NCBI GenBank assembly: GCA_002281005.1
Contig: NCFD01000061.1
Coordinates: 1-6,898, forward strand
Length of the DNA: 6,898 nucleotides
Direction of reading: 5' to 3'
DNA from: Acidocella sp. 35-58-6
GTDB taxonomy: Bacteria > Pseudomonadota > Alphaproteobacteria > Acetobacterales > Acetobacteraceae
Below the pieces are notes generated by a model. That model searched no databases. It was not told the origin of the DNA and worked only from the letters and a program-made list of their open reading frames with translations. The position numbers were made by a program, and so were the translations under genes. Of this stretch, positions 1 to 6,898 are shown piece after piece (the stretch's first letter is position 1; every line of letters starts with the position of its first letter).

Positions 1-21
1 CGAGCCGATCTAGCTGCAAGC

Positions 22-51
22 AAAACCCCCGGCAACATCCGGCCGGGGGTT
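22..51 (-). terminator. Intrinsic (Rho-independent) terminator after the OmpA-family gene
   Basis: A perfect 10-bp inverted repeat, AACCCCCGGC at 24-33 and GCCGGGGGTT at 42-51, encloses an 8-nt loop at 34-41. Read on the minus strand, the GC-rich stem runs straight into TTTT (25-22), a short but usable U tract. It lies 23 nt past the TAA of the OmpA-family gene, so it most likely ends that transcript. On the plus strand the hairpin is followed by CGGTGTC, not a T run, so it should work mainly for the minus strand. Confidence 0.85.
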
Positions 52-74
52 CGGTGTCTCATAAAATACCGGCT

Positions 75-1193
75 TTAGTTCAGGACAATTTCAACCCGGC
101 GGTTCTGCGGCTCACGCACACCCGGGCCTGTTGGCACCAGCAAATGCGTCTCACCAAAGGCATGAATTGAAATCTCTGATGCCGGAACGCCATCAACCAC
201 CAACTGGTCAGCCACTGCCTTCGCTCGCCGCTCCGAGAGCCCCTGGTTATAGGTTGGCGTACCGGAAGTGTCGGTATAACCTGACACATTGATGGTGGTG
301 ACGCCGGTTATGTGAGAATCTGAAGCGGCATCAGCAATAACCTGAGTCGCGCGCGGTGTCAGATCATATTTATTCCAGTCGAAAAATACCAAGTAGGTTT
401 TGGCCGGCGCAGGTGCTGGCGATGCCATCGGTGCCGGGCTGGGGGCGGGCGCCATAACAGGCGGAGCAAACAGCACATAGCGTAGCCCTACCGTGAAGGT
501 ATGCGAAACATCATTGGTGAATTTATCGCTGATACCTTGGTTGGAAAAATTCGTGCTATAGGTTCGGTCGCCGATCAGCATCATGAACCGGTATTCCGCT
601 GTCAGGGACAATTGCGGCATCATCGGCAGCGGATAACTACCACCCACAATCAGGTCGTAGGCGAAACTGCCGCGGGTACCGCCGGTTCTCAGCGACTGCG
701 GCGCAGAATTTATGATTTGCGAGAGATCGCGGTTGAACTTCACCCACTGGTAACCAACACCCGCACCAACATAGGGAGTGATTGGAAACGCCACGGGGAT
801 ATCATAAAGCACGTTCAGCATCGGGCCATATTTCTCCTCGGCCCCAACTCCCTTACCATTGTAGTGAATTATGAAAGGGCTTCCAATGCTTGCCGTCACC
901 GAGTCGGACTGTTGAGTGTTACGGATAAAATCGCCGTCCAATTCGACCCGGAAGCCGTTGCCAAGCCCATAGCCAACACCCGCGACCACAGCGTAATCGG
1001 TGCTGAATTCATTTTTATACTTGTAAGCTTCAAACGAACTAGCCGGGGGCGGGAACTCTAATGAAGAACTGGTCGTCATCAAAAGGCTTGTACCGCCGCC
1101 CAGGCTTACGTAAGGCCCGCTCACCGGTGCCGCATGCGCGAACACGGGTACCGCCAAACACGTTGTTGCCGCTAAAGCCAATTTGATCTTCAT
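75..1193 (-). CDS. OmpA-family outer membrane protein (beta-barrel plus peptidoglycan-binding domain)
   Basis: Predicted 372-aa protein that anchors the outer membrane to peptidoglycan. Residues 1-21 form a Sec signal peptide (MKIKLALAAT start, hydrophobic core, cleavage likely after AHA). Residues of about 22-243 are a glycine- and aromatic-rich beta-barrel ending in the strand HTFTVGLRYVLF. A Pro/Ala linker (about 243-264) leads to a C-terminal OmpA-like domain (about 265-372). That domain has VSGYTD with Asp308, LSERRA with Arg323, and NRRVE; in the family, the Asp and Arg at these places contact diaminopimelate of peptidoglycan. I chose ATG 1193 because it gives a standard signal peptide. 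ATG 1229 would add 12 non-signal residues (MHDCFDTSDGGV). The region before ATG 1193 is G-rich (GGGGGCGTT) rather than a classical Shine-Dalgarno. The gene is 155 nt downstream of the toxin genes on the same strand and has its own terminator, so it is probably a separate unit. The family is clear; the specific role (structural porin or adhesin) is not. Confidence 0.9.
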   Translation of the reverse strand: MKIKLALAATTCLAVPVFAHAAPVSGPYVSLGGGTSLLMTTSSSLEFPPPASSFEAYKYKNEFSTDYAVVAGVGYGLGNGFRVELDGDFIRNTQQSDSVTASIGSPFIIHYNGKGVGAEEKYGPMLNVLYDIPVAFPITPYVGAGVGYQWVKFNRDLSQIINSAPQSLRTGGTRGSFAYDLIVGGSYPLPMMPQLSLTAEYRFMMLIGDRTYSTNFSNQGISDKFTNDVSHTFTVGLRYVLFAPPVMAPAPSPAPMASPAPAPAKTYLVFFDWNKYDLTPRATQVIADAASDSHITGVTTINVSGYTDTSGTPTYNQGLSERRAKAVADQLVVDGVPASEISIHAFGETHLLVPTGPGVREPQNRRVEIVLN

Positions 1194-1348
1194 AACGCCC
1201 CCATCTGAAGTATCAAAACAATCATGCACCTTTTCGCTCTGAAAGTGACATTACTTTTTCTCAACTTTACCCAAATGGAACAGCGTTGCATTTGCGCCAC
1301 AAATTGAACCATCCCGATATATTCCAGGCTCAACTACATGGTTATTCG
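1194..1348 (-). other. Intergenic region between the toxin and OmpA-family genes
   Basis: This 155-nt stretch is less GC-rich than the genes around it and should hold the promoter and leader of the OmpA-family gene. I looked for -35/-10 pairs on the minus strand and found only poor matches, for example GATACT at about 1214-1209 without a -35 box at the right distance. I therefore call no promoter. Its upstream end overlaps one arm of the palindrome around the toxin stop codon. There is no T-rich terminator after the toxin gene here, so read-through into the OmpA-family gene is possible. Confidence 0.4.
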
Positions 1349-1376
1349 CTACAGCGGAGTAACTGTGTAGTTGAGC
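1328..1376. repeat. Imperfect 20-position palindrome enclosing the toxin stop codon
   Basis: GCTCAACTACA (1328-1338) and TGTAGTTGAGC (1366-1376) are perfect 11-bp inverted arms. The pairing continues inward for nine more positions (1339-1347 with 1357-1365). As plus-strand RNA, all 20 positions pair, 17 Watson-Crick and 3 G-U. As minus-strand RNA the same 3 become A-C mismatches, giving stems of 11, 4 and 2 bp with small internal loops. The 9-nt loop (1348-1356) contains the toxin TAG (1351-1349). No T tract follows on either strand, so it is not a standard intrinsic terminator. It could be a 3'-end stabiliser or a factor-dependent terminator; this is inference. Confidence 0.6.
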
Positions 1377-4300
1377 AATACGGCAATATCTTCAACTATA
1401 GCGGGATTCAGCCACGTATATGGCGTGACACCACTTGGCGAGACAGTGGTTTGCAGGGCGACTGGAAGCGCCTGAACGGTGGTTTGCTGCAACGTGAAAA
1501 CCCATTTGCCAAGCCCGCTGCCAATCGGCGCCATGGCAACCGGTTCGGGAAAATTCTGCGGCGTCGTAACGGCATCGCTAGGATCAGTGAACGCCGAATT
1601 ATCCGCCAATGGCGCATTGACAATTCGCAAAGTAACCGGGGTGGAAGGACCGGCAACACCGGCTGGCGATGTCACAACCAAGTCCAGCACCAGGGGCGAA
1701 GCGTTCTGGTAAAGCGTGGCGTCTTTTAACTTTAAAAATATTGTCGCTTGATTGACGGTAATTGTGCCAGCCTTTGATGTGAATGGAAAGTTCGCTGGTG
1801 TCAGCGCCCAGGTCAGCGTCGGCGCCGCGCCGGAGGGGGTAATGAACTGAGCCCATTGTGAACTAAAATCGACCGAGGACCGCAACAGAACGGCTTGCCC
1901 CGGCGGCTCTGCCGGAAGTGCGGCAGTGGCGGCATTGGCAAGTTGAGCGCCCCCGTTACGGGCCGTGTAATTGATCTGAACCACCACATCACTGACTGTT
2001 TGGAAATCAAAACCATTATTCGCCTGACCCATCTCAATTTGCCATGAACTGATTGCTCCCGCTAATTCAAACGGCAAATATCGATCATCAGTGATAATAT
2101 AGTGGAGGGTAGTTTCAAACAACCCATAGTCTGGTGCATAGGTTGTGCCCGACAGCGTGCCGCCGTTGGTGGTAGATATAGATTGCCGTATTTGCGGGTA
2201 AGTGAAGCGCGTATCTTTTGAGGTCGGCGTTGATTGATCGGCATATGGGGGTGTCGCATCACTCGTCATGCGGATTGAGCTGCGCAACAAACTCAATGTA
2301 CAGTTTACGCTCGAAGGCCGGGTACTCGAAGTAAACTTGACGATCACACCTGCCCACTTGATCCGGCGCATATAGTGGCCTGGGTAATCTTGATCGAATA
2401 GAGACTCGGGTATCGATATGAAACAACTACCGGTTTCCTTCAAGGTCTCCAACGCCATGGGATCAAACGCCAGCAACGATATCTGCCGGCCGATTTCATA
2501 TTCCCGAATATTATTATCAACATGGGCAACCTGCATCCGTTGCAAATCCTGGATCAGACCGTCAGCGGCGAGCAAACCTTGGTGTAGATTATCCCAGTAG
2601 CCAGGCTGAATAAATGTGGCGGACGGTAATGCGAGCTCCAACCGGTAGCAGGCTTCGGCCCGCTTTGCCATTTGCCACGCCAGATTATAGGCTTGTAAAT
2701 ATACCGACGATATTTGGGCAATCATCCAGTCATAGAGCTGTGTATTCGTAAATTTTGTTTGCAGGAATTGGGCAACCGCCTGCGCCTGTTGGGTTTTTAG
2801 GTCATGATCAGCAAGCTGAAATTTTGCAATATCGACCTTCATCTGTGCGATCGGAGTTTTTGCGCGGTCAATTTCATTGAGCTCATCCTGGCTCAGTGTC
2901 ACTTCGCGCTGCCAGGCCGCTTGACGAACTTGCGAACGTGCCACGTCACTGGCCATGCGCGCCCCACCTTCAAGCCCAGCGGCGATGGCATTTGCAACTC
3001 TGGCCGAGGCGCCCGTACTATGGCCCGCGTTATTACCACCGTCTCTTAGTTTGAGGGTAGCGCTTCCACCAACTCCCGTAACACCAGCATCGATTTCAGG
3101 GAATACGTAAGCCACTGCCGAGCCAGTATGCAATGCTGCTGCCACCACCTTGGCTATTGCGGCCGCTGCGTTCAGCGTTGCTGCAGTTATCTCTCCGGAA
3201 TACATAAAAGGTTGCGCGGAATACCAATCGTGGCGGTCTTGGACACGCTGGCGGTACAACACTAAATCCTGCTGTTCAGTCTGCGCTTCCTGTAGCCGTT
3301 TCGAGAGCGCCAGGCGCATTTGTTGCAGCAGGCTTACTTCCTGTGTAACACGTAAAATAGCCAAGGCATCGGCATCATCTTTCTCCAAAGCTGATAATAG
3401 CGCATTGCCCAGCGCGCGAACCTCATGACAAAAATCGAGAGCCTGCCGATATAAAATTGCATAACGATAGATCGGCGAGGGCTGCGTCAGTGCTCCCATT
3501 ACCTGTGACAGATCAAGCCCCGCGGCAGCAGCCTGCACCAGCAAGCCTGGCGGAATTGGTGGCGCAAGCAGGGGTAATTGCTCAACCACGCCATCAATGT
3601 TTTGACAATTACGAATTTTAGTCAGCCGGTCGTCAATGGTATCCCACAAACCCAAAAGCTGCTGGTTTGCTGGCAAACAAAAATATAGCGCAGTCGATAA
3701 TGGGCTGGGGGCATAAGGTAGTGGTGTTGTAGGAACCAGTTGTCCCGCTTGCGATGGGATTGCATTTTCCAGAGCTACCAACGGGTCCGAAAGATCATCT
3801 GCAGTGAGCGATGTTGCGATTTGATTGTACGACATTGCCGGAGCATCAGCGCGGGGTATCGTAACCGGTCGCGGACCTAAAATTTGCTCACCCCGCACAT
3901 AAAGCTGGGTGGCTTGTGTAATCGTCTCCCGGGTGTTCTGACGGAATAAATTATCGCCCCACGAAATTAAGCACTGCACATATGCCATTACCGTGGTGCG
4001 TTGAAATGCTGTTTGACGCAGCCGTGCAACTGCAAAAGGCGTGAACGGCGTTGCCATTGAGGCCGCGACCTGCTGCTGAAAACTCTCAATCTCGGCCTGG
4101 TAGTTAGGGTCATTTGTGTCAACCATCGCAATCAGGCCGGCAAGCGAGGTCGCCGTTGTTTGCTGATAGAATGACTTAACTTTCCAAAATCCATACGGAA
4201 ATGAATTGGTTTCTCCGGGCGGAGGCACGGGATAAAGGTCGGTAGGGTCGAAAATGTAGCGATACCATTGCTCGGCCGCAGAAAATTGCTGATTTTGCAG

Positions 4301-5317
4301 AAGTTGATAGGCAATGAGAGATGGCGCGTGAAAGAACAGTTCCCAGTTATATTGTGAATAGGCACCGTCTGGAGAGAAATCGACGTCGTCGGCAGGATAC
4401 GGGGTCGCGACGACGGACTTAGGGTTATATTCACTGAAAAAGTCGCCCCCCATTAGCAACTGGACCGGCGTGGGCGTGGGTGGCGCCGGCCAATTTGGGG
4501 TCGGATCGCTCGGGTGTTGCCACTTCAGCAAAACGTCGAAGCCACCAATGTTCAGCGCCTCAATAAAAGAACAAACCTGCCCGTGATAAAACGAGCGGTA
4601 TAGATAATTCGTCCCATGCAGCATAATCGGCGCATTTGGTGTCCACGGACCAATCCAGTTGAGAAATCCGGCAGCGGTGACGTTAAGCGATGCGGCTGCC
4701 ATAGCTGGCTTTGCAGGCACGGCGGCCGCCGCCCCGAGCACCGGTACATTCAGCGTTGCGACAGCACGGTTAACGGTTGGCAGATTTGCAAATGACGCAG
4801 CTTCATAGCCCATAACCGGTAATCGGCTGGTGGGAAAATAAGCCACTGGCGCGTGCTGAATGCCGTAATTGGCCTGATTGGCAACGCTCCATCTCCACAC
4901 CCACGAATAGGTCTGCGGCGTCACGAAAAAAACATTAGTGTCGTCTTGCTCGAAAAAAACATCTTGGCTGGTGAACTCACGATACTGGTGCGGATACACC
5001 AGATAGGTCACTGACTCGGGGGTCCACCTAAGTACCGCAACATCGGTCATATCATTCGCGATCTGATCAACCGAGGTATCGGTGTTTGGGACTTGGCCAG
5101 TTTTAAGACTCACCGGTGGGCCAAGCAGCACCTGTCCTGTTTGCGGCGCTGGGCCGTTGAACTGCATACCATAAATACCCATGGTCAGTGGCGGCACGAT
5201 GGGTGCCTGATATGGGTCTGATGAGTCCGGGACGACAGTTAGGCCACCCTGCAAATGGCAGCCAGACAGCGTAAACCGTCCAACCCATAAGCCTTCACCG
5301 CCGCTGTAATTACCCAT
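1349..5317 (-). CDS. Tc toxin A component, C-terminal subunit (TcaB/YenA2-like): pore-forming and TcB-binding part
   Basis: A 1322-aa protein that matches the C-terminal half of TcA toxins. Residues of about 1-140 complete the neuraminidase-like beta region, with the family motifs REFTSQDVFFEQDD and FFVTP (about 113-134). Next come an Ala-rich variable segment (about 193-217), FYHGQVCSFIEALN (243-256) and YSQYNWELFFHAPSLI (320-335) with IFDPTD (355-360). Residues of about 615-860 are the pore-forming region: long charged helices (ALEKDDADALAILR, 643-656; later AAWQREVTLSQDELNEIDRA, 800-819) flank an Ala-rich hydrophobic hairpin tip (about 711-755, including GVGGSATLKL). Residues of about 860-1130 are the TcB-binding domain, with YDWMIAQISSVYLQAYNLA, FIQPGYWDNLHQGLLA, ESLFDQDYPGHYMRRIKWAG and INYTARNGG. 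A beta-rich tail ends at LLNYTVTPL. The start ATG has GAGGAGG 6 nt upstream. There is no signal peptide, as is usual for Tc toxins. Its length is close to that of YenA2 (about 1360 aa, from memory). It should pair with the product of the gene 16 nt upstream to form the pentameric translocation channel. No frameshift or internal stop is seen. Confidence 0.9.
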   Translation of the reverse strand: MGNYSGGEGLWVGRFTLSGCHLQGGLTVVPDSSDPYQAPIVPPLTMGIYGMQFNGPAPQTGQVLLGPPVSLKTGQVPNTDTSVDQIANDMTDVAVLRWTPESVTYLVYPHQYREFTSQDVFFEQDDTNVFFVTPQTYSWVWRWSVANQANYGIQHAPVAYFPTSRLPVMGYEAASFANLPTVNRAVATLNVPVLGAAAAVPAKPAMAAASLNVTAAGFLNWIGPWTPNAPIMLHGTNYLYRSFYHGQVCSFIEALNIGGFDVLLKWQHPSDPTPNWPAPPTPTPVQLLMGGDFFSEYNPKSVVATPYPADDVDFSPDGAYSQYNWELFFHAPSLIAYQLLQNQQFSAAEQWYRYIFDPTDLYPVPPPGETNSFPYGFWKVKSFYQQTTATSLAGLIAMVDTNDPNYQAEIESFQQQVAASMATPFTPFAVARLRQTAFQRTTVMAYVQCLISWGDNLFRQNTRETITQATQLYVRGEQILGPRPVTIPRADAPAMSYNQIATSLTADDLSDPLVALENAIPSQAGQLVPTTPLPYAPSPLSTALYFCLPANQQLLGLWDTIDDRLTKIRNCQNIDGVVEQLPLLAPPIPPGLLVQAAAAGLDLSQVMGALTQPSPIYRYAILYRQALDFCHEVRALGNALLSALEKDDADALAILRVTQEVSLLQQMRLALSKRLQEAQTEQQDLVLYRQRVQDRHDWYSAQPFMYSGEITAATLNAAAAIAKVVAAALHTGSAVAYVFPEIDAGVTGVGGSATLKLRDGGNNAGHSTGASARVANAIAAGLEGGARMASDVARSQVRQAAWQREVTLSQDELNEIDRAKTPIAQMKVDIAKFQLADHDLKTQQAQAVAQFLQTKFTNTQLYDWMIAQISSVYLQAYNLAWQMAKRAEACYRLELALPSATFIQPGYWDNLHQGLLAADGLIQDLQRMQVAHVDNNIREYEIGRQISLLAFDPMALETLKETGSCFISIPESLFDQDYPGHYMRRIKWAGVIVKFTSSTRPSSVNCTLSLLRSSIRMTSDATPPYADQSTPTSKDTRFTYPQIRQSISTTNGGTLSGTTYAPDYGLFETTLHYIITDDRYLPFELAGAISSWQIEMGQANNGFDFQTVSDVVVQINYTARNGGAQLANAATAALPAEPPGQAVLLRSSVDFSSQWAQFITPSGAAPTLTWALTPANFPFTSKAGTITVNQATIFLKLKDATLYQNASPLVLDLVVTSPAGVAGPSTPVTLRIVNAPLADNSAFTDPSDAVTTPQNFPEPVAMAPIGSGLGKWVFTLQQTTVQALPVALQTTVSPSGVTPYTWLNPAIVEDIAVLLNYTVTPL

Positions 5318-5333
5318 CTACAGCCTCCTCATA
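5318..5333 (-). promoter_or_regulatory. Intercistronic gap with strong Shine-Dalgarno for the second toxin gene
   Basis: On the minus strand the first toxin gene ends TAA (5336-5334), and the 16-nt gap reads TATGAGGAGGCTGTAG before ATG at 5317-5315. GAGGAGG (5330-5324) is a near-ideal ribosome binding site with 6 nt to the ATG, and it decides that start. The frame of the second gene is closed by TAG (5320-5318) directly before its ATG, so the two proteins are made separately. The very close spacing suggests one transcript and translational coupling. The site also contains a possible four-codon minicistron, ATG AGG AGG CTG TAG. Confidence 0.85.
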
Positions 5334-6898
5334 TTATTGCGTTGGCGCAATATAAATTTGCCACGACTGAATGAAACACTCGACCCGTAATGTATCCAGC
5401 GTGTCAGACGGTGCCGGGGGTACCGCCTTGAAGGTAAAGTAGCCCGGATCAACACTGCCGTCGGCACGGATGCAGTCGGGATCAACGTCCTGCAGTGCTA
5501 CATAAGGTTGGTCGCCTTTTGGCAACAAATAATCCGGGCTGCCCTCTAGGCTATTAGCATTGGCTTGAATATACTGCTGACGCTCGGGGGTATTAACCGG
5601 TACAAATAAAGGCGGACCGTCGGATATTTTTTTCGCCGCCCATTTATCCTCGTTGTAACTACTCCACGCAATTTGTACACGCACCCATAAAAGCGGCGGT
5701 GCCACGGGGGCCGCGCCACCACCCTGCGATGGCACCGGCGCTGTTGGCGGCGCGATCGAGATTTTTTTAAAAATCGGCCAAAACACAAAAGGACGCCGAT
5801 TGTAAACAACCGGCACCACGTCAACCCCGCCGATATCTAAATCGACTTTCTCCCACTGGGTCCAGTAATTGGCGTTCACAAATTGGCGCCAATAATAATT
5901 TGGCGGCGTACCGTGATCACGGGCAAATACATACACCGCATCAATGCCGTTAGTTGGATCAATGTCGTGATACATGCCACAAACATGCAGGTGAGCTATC
6001 GCGTTCAACCCCGACAGGTAGTGTTGATACGCGGTCTCCACCGAGTCGCTTGTAACTGCGCTTTTTTGCAGTTCTTGCTGTAGCGACGAAAATAAATCGG
6101 TTTTGTCATCGCGCAATGTTGGGTCTAGCCAATTTTCAGGATACAGAAAAATCTGCCGATTGGCGGACCAAAGCTGATATTGCTGCATCGATACCCAGGC
6201 CTGCGAAGCACCGGCCGAAGCGGTCACGCCAGGTTCTAAACCCATCAAGGCACGGTTGACATAAAGCTGTAGCGACTGGGTCGCCTGAATCAAGCGGGAT
6301 GTCTGCATGCATGACGACATTTCCGGATCGATGAGTAGCTGACCGAATAAATCGTCTGGAACACTGAACGTCTCACCAAAGGCCGTTTGACTGTTGGCAA
6401 TTAACCAGGCGACCAGCGCATCACGCTGCGCGACACGTAAGGGGTCCCGCAGAGATTTGCCGATGGCCGGCCATTGCGCCACCGCATAACCAGATTTTAC
6501 CAGCGAGACGATGTCGTTAGCCTGCGCCACTGTTATCTCCGCATTTATCCATGCGCGCACATTTGCGACGTTGGTGCCGAGCAATGCGAGTGCTGTAAAG
6601 CATGTGGTCAGCCTGGCGAGTGTGGCGGGGTCCCAGTAGCTGTCGGGGTAGGTAAAATTGAAGCCGCTGGCACCAGTCAGCGCCGCCAGATCGTTGACTG
6701 ACCACGTATTGTTGCTGGCAGCGACCAAGCCTGCAAGATAAGCGCTCTGGGTGATCATGGGCGTTGGCAGCCGCGGCGGCATCAATGCGGTAAAAGGCTG
6801 GCCTGGCGTGAGCTTGGTGCGGGTCGTGGCCATCGTAACCAGCTTGGCGAAGCCCGGATAAAGTTGTGTGACCACAGGCGGGGAATTAGCTGCCGGTA
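5334..6898 (-). CDS. Tc toxin A component, N-terminal subunit (TcaA/YenA1-like), 5' part cut by the window edge
   Basis: About 520 codons lie in the window and the frame stays open to the right edge. The GTG at 6875 is followed upstream by seven more sense codons (PAANSPP), so I take it as an internal Val and the gene as partial. Counting from that GTG, residues of about 1-160 are helical and include SLRDPLRVAQRDALVAW (141-157), the hallmark of the ABC-toxin N-terminal region. Then follow LLIDPEMSSCMQTSRLIQA (180-198), MGLEPGV (211-217), FLYPENWLDPTLRDD (243-257), VCGMYHD (298-304), GTPPNYYWR (322-330), WEKVDLDI (341-348) and NRRPFVFWPIF (359-369), which lead into the neuraminidase-like beta region. 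A Pro/Gly-rich loop (about 374-394) precedes the strand WVRVQIAWSSYNEDKW (397-412). The protein stops at IYIAPTQ, inside what is normally one continuous TcA chain, and the next gene carries on from there. In the family this domain is a structural and receptor-related fold of the shell, and I do not claim sialidase activity. The missing N-terminal part would be expected to hold the rest of the alpha-helical shell. Confidence 0.87.
   Translation of the reverse strand, partial: PAANSPPVVTQLYPGFAKLVTMATTRTKLTPGQPFTALMPPRLPTPMITQSAYLAGLVAASNNTWSVNDLAALTGASGFNFTYPDSYWDPATLARLTTCFTALALLGTNVANVRAWINAEITVAQANDIVSLVKSGYAVAQWPAIGKSLRDPLRVAQRDALVAWLIANSQTAFGETFSVPDDLFGQLLIDPEMSSCMQTSRLIQATQSLQLYVNRALMGLEPGVTASAGASQAWVSMQQYQLWSANRQIFLYPENWLDPTLRDDKTDLFSSLQQELQKSAVTSDSVETAYQHYLSGLNAIAHLHVCGMYHDIDPTNGIDAVYVFARDHGTPPNYYWRQFVNANYWTQWEKVDLDIGGVDVVPVVYNRRPFVFWPIFKKISIAPPTAPVPSQGGGAAPVAPPLLWVRVQIAWSSYNEDKWAAKKISDGPPLFVPVNTPERQQYIQANANSLEGSPDYLLPKGDQPYVALQDVDPDCIRADGSVDPGYFTFKAVPPAPSDTLDTLRVECFIQSWQIYIAPTQ

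Noticed and set aside
501..1061. A 186-codon open frame on the plus strand opposite the OmpA-family gene
   Set aside because: It lies wholly antisense to a well-supported gene, its product has no recognisable domain and is rich in His and Arg as shadow frames often are. I saw no ribosome site to support it.
1227..1229. ATG at 1229 as the start of the OmpA-family gene
   Set aside because: It would put 12 polar residues in front of a complete signal peptide. The ATG at 1193 gives the normal secretory N-terminus, although an AAGG lies close before ATG 1229.
1286..1729. A 147-codon plus-strand open frame crossing the end of the toxin gene
   Set aside because: It is mostly antisense to the toxin coding region, its product is unlike any protein I know, and it has no supporting signals. 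The palindrome inside it is better treated as a nucleic-acid feature.
5760..5775. A TTTTT-AAAAAAA run on the minus strand in the first toxin gene, considered as a programmed frameshift site
   Set aside because: The bases do not form a proper X-XXY-YYZ slippery heptamer in the reading frame. The zero frame continues through conserved TcA motifs, and the shifted frame encodes nothing recognisable.
5334..5800. Sialidase (neuraminidase) enzyme activity, suggested by the usual domain name
   Set aside because: The domain in TcA toxins is named for its fold. I could not identify a catalytic set of residues here, so no enzymatic function is claimed.
6873..6875. GTG at 6875 as the start of the first toxin gene
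   Set aside because: The frame stays open through seven more codons to the window edge, I see no Shine-Dalgarno in front of it, and TcA N-terminal parts are normally much longer, so it is read as an internal Val codon.

Overview
The window is a one-strand segment: all three supported genes read on the minus strand, right to left. It carries the C-terminal two thirds or so of an insecticidal-type Tc (ABC) toxin A component, followed by a separate OmpA-family outer membrane protein. The signal peptide, eight-strand-type barrel and OmpA peptidoglycan-binding domain point to a Gram-negative bacterium. The style of the OmpA protein (PVSGPYVSLGGG start of the mature protein, Pro/Ala linker, YLVFFDWN start of the OmpA domain) reminds me most of alphaproteobacteria of the Acetobacteraceae. 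That assignment is from memory and weak.

Right part (5334-6898): an open frame enters from beyond the right edge and encodes the end of a TcA N-terminal portion, with the conserved ABC-toxin N-terminal region and the first half of the neuraminidase-like beta region. It stops at TAA 5336-5334. After a 16-nt gap holding a strong Shine-Dalgarno (GAGGAGG), a second gene (1349-5317, 1322 aa) resumes the same TcA architecture: rest of the neuraminidase-like region, the long-helix pore-forming region and the C-terminal TcB-binding domain. Together they look like a two-gene TcA, as in TcaA/TcaB of Photorhabdus or YenA1/YenA2 of Yersinia entomophaga, not a single long TcdA1-type chain. In the known toxins, TcA forms a pentameric pore that binds target cells and injects the TcC effector held in a TcB-TcC cocoon. 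No TcB or TcC gene lies downstream in this window; they would have to be upstream of the right edge or elsewhere.

The stop codon of the second toxin gene sits in the loop of a 20-position imperfect palindrome (1328-1376). About 155 nt separates the toxin from the OmpA-family gene (75-1193), which ends 23 nt before a clear intrinsic terminator (22-51). There is no gene-free stretch longer than 300 bases. I see no tRNA, rRNA, CRISPR array, insertion sequence or attachment site.
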